Of a stretch of DNA of 64,000 nt, positions 62,897 to 64,000 are shown in pieces. The stretch spans positions 23,753 through 87,752 of the forward strand of contig NZ_JAKTNQ010000007.1 of NCBI RefSeq assembly GCF_022760835.1, given 5' to 3'. A program made the translations under genes and the position numbers. Position 1 is the first letter of the stretch. Each line of letters starts with the position of its first letter. The stretch comes from Thermus altitudinis (GTDB lineage: Bacteria; Deinococcota; Deinococci; Deinococcales; Thermaceae). The notes under the pieces were generated by a model. It had not been told where the DNA came from. It saw only the letters and a list, made by a program, of their open reading frames with translations, and searched no databases.

Positions 62897-63951
62897 AGCG
62901 TTGGGGCATCCTTTTCCTGGCGCTCCTTTTGCTGGGTTTGGGCGTCTATGTCCTCAGGCCGAGGCCGGCTCCCGGGGCGGGGGAGACCCTGTACTTCCTA
63001 AACTGGGCCGACTACATCCCAGAGGACCTCCTTAAGAAGTTTGCGGCGGAAACCGGGGCCAAGGTGGTCCTGGACACCTTTGAGTCCCCCGAGGCCATGC
63101 TGGCCAAGCTGAAGGCGGGGGCGGACCGCGAGTTCTCCTTGGTGGTGGCCCCCGACTACTACGTGCTCCAGATGGCCCGGGAGGGCCTCCTCGCCCCCCT
63201 GGAGAAGGAACGGTTGAAGAACCTGGCCAACCTGGACCCCTTTTTCCTGGACCCGCCCTACGACCCCGGCCTGCGGTACTCGGTGCCTTACCTTTGGGGC
63301 ACCACGGGCCTGGCCTACCGGGAGGATTTGGTAAAGGGCCCTGTGGATTCCTATGCCGTGCTCTTTGACCCGGCCAGGCAGGTGGGGCCCTTCCTCCTCC
63401 TGGACGAGATGCGGGAGACCATCGGGGCGGCCTTGAAGTACTTGGGTTACTCGGTGAACACCACGGACCCGAAAGCCCTGGAGAAGGCCCAGGGGCTTCT
63501 CCTCGAGGCCAAGCGCCGCTCCGTGGGCTTCGCTGGAGGGGTGGAGGCCTTAAACCGCATCCTGGGCGGGGATGCGGCGGTGGCCCTCGCCTATTCCGGG
63601 GATGTCCTCCAGGCCAGGCAGGAGGACGAAAGGCTCCGCTACGCCATCCCCAAGGAGGGGGGCACCCTCTGGACCGACGCCCTGGTGGTCCTGCAGCGGG
63701 GCCCGGCGCAGGACTTGGCCTACCGCTTCATAGACTTTCTCTTGGAGCCTCAAAACGCCGCTTCCCTGGCCCAGTACACCCGCTATGCCACCCCGGTGGC
63801 CAAGGCCCTACCCCTTCTTCCCGAGGAGATGCGCCAGGACCCCACGGTGTTTCCTCCGGAGGAGGTGCGGGAAAAGCTGGAGTACCTTAAGGACCTAGGG
63901 CCGGATATCGCCCTTTACGACCGGGTCTGGACCGAGGTAAAGGCCCGGTGA
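62893..63951 (+). CDS. potD: Polyamine-binding protein PotD
   Basis: 352 residues from the ATG at 62893. The N-terminal hydrophobic segment (about 4-21) has no lipobox cysteine, so it is an anchor or a cleaved signal. Mature domain: LYFLNWADYIPEDLLKKFAAETGAKVV, then the solute-binding fold ending with ALPLLPEEMRQDPTVFPPEEV. Captures spermidine or putrescine outside the membrane for PotABC. Last gene of the operon. Confidence 0.92.
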   Translation: MKRWGILFLALLLLGLGVYVLRPRPAPGAGETLYFLNWADYIPEDLLKKFAAETGAKVVLDTFESPEAMLAKLKAGADREFSLVVAPDYYVLQMAREGLLAPLEKERLKNLANLDPFFLDPPYDPGLRYSVPYLWGTTGLAYREDLVKGPVDSYAVLFDPARQVGPFLLLDEMRETIGAALKYLGYSVNTTDPKALEKAQGLLLEAKRRSVGFAGGVEALNRILGGDAAVALAYSGDVLQARQEDERLRYAIPKEGGTLWTDALVVLQRGPAQDLAYRFIDFLLEPQNAASLAQYTRYATPVAKALPLLPEEMRQDPTVFPPEEVREKLEYLKDLGPDIALYDRVWTEVKAR

Positions 63952-63956
63952 CGACT

Positions 63957-63976
63957 CCCCGCTCTAAAGAGCGGGG
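63957..63976. repeat. Hairpin CCCCGCTC/GAGCGGGG at the window end
   Basis: 8-bp stem (63957-63964 with 63969-63976), loop TAAA, then CTTCTCGGGGACAAG. It lies 6 bp after potD and could be its terminator, but the sequence style resembles subterminal palindromes of IS200/IS605-type elements, whose body would lie beyond the window. Undecided. Confidence 0.4.
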
Positions 63977-64000
63977 CTTCTCGGGGACAAGTTTAAACCT

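Overview
The window looks like chromosome of a Thermus species. It has very high G+C with G/C-rich third codon positions, tightly packed genes with many ATGA/TGATG overlaps, and proteins nearly identical to remembered Thermus proteins (malate dehydrogenase, SigA core, aspartokinase, RsmC, MqnA/MqnE). It is probably not T. thermophilus HB8/HB27, because SigA has a longer N-terminus and a five-heme cytochrome c is present. No rRNA, tRNA, CRISPR array or complete insertion sequence was found. No stretch over 300 bp lacks a gene; the largest spacers (31013-31245 and 48847-49031) hold regulatory DNA.

Layout. 1-5.3 kb: end of a HerA-like ATPase, then the glycine cleavage genes gcvT-gcvH-gcvPA-gcvPB. 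5.3-9.1 kb: rhodanese, ribF, Nudix ADP-ribose hydrolase, pentaheme cytochrome c and a 2H phosphoesterase. 9-16 kb: housekeeping genes (sigA, rsmC, lysC, a phosphoribosyltransferase, mdh, dnaG). 16-28.9 kb: cyclase-like/AAA/TPR protein, MrfA-type helicase, GNAT, PIG-L deacetylase, scpB, tsaC, pilC, EVE protein, lipoprotein, glcD and a GGDEF protein. 28.9-33.9 kb: aroF-tyrA behind an apparent peptide-dependent attenuator, then mqnA-mqnE and a PIN-like protein. 33.9-39.8 kb: UPF0114 protein, LacI regulator with two palindromic operators, PlsY-like protein, FAH, MBL, purN and purD.

39.8-55.5 kb is an acetate sensing, uptake and activation island. It holds a membrane sensor-like protein fused to a DnaQ-type exonuclease, a stand-alone receiver, a symporter-histidine kinase hybrid, a 58-aa membrane protein, a cNMP/CBS/DUF294 protein, a 4-TM protein, the symporter ActP with its DUF4212 subunit, and three AMP-forming acyl-CoA synthetases. 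One synthetase is fused to a full IclR-type regulator. It is divergent from acsA across a perfect 19-bp inverted repeat whose arms end in the two -35 boxes; the same half-site lies at the actP promoter.

55.5-64 kb: SnoaL-like protein, methylmalonyl-CoA mutase large subunit, HxlR-like regulator-minD-minE-rodA, and a potABCD polyamine transporter operon. The window ends in a hairpin that may be an IS end or a terminator.

The main new signals are the aroF-tyrA attenuator with a Tyr/Phe-rich leader peptide, the IclR-acyl-CoA synthetase fusion with its candidate operator, and recurrent overlap of a TAG stop codon with the -10 box of a leaderless downstream gene.
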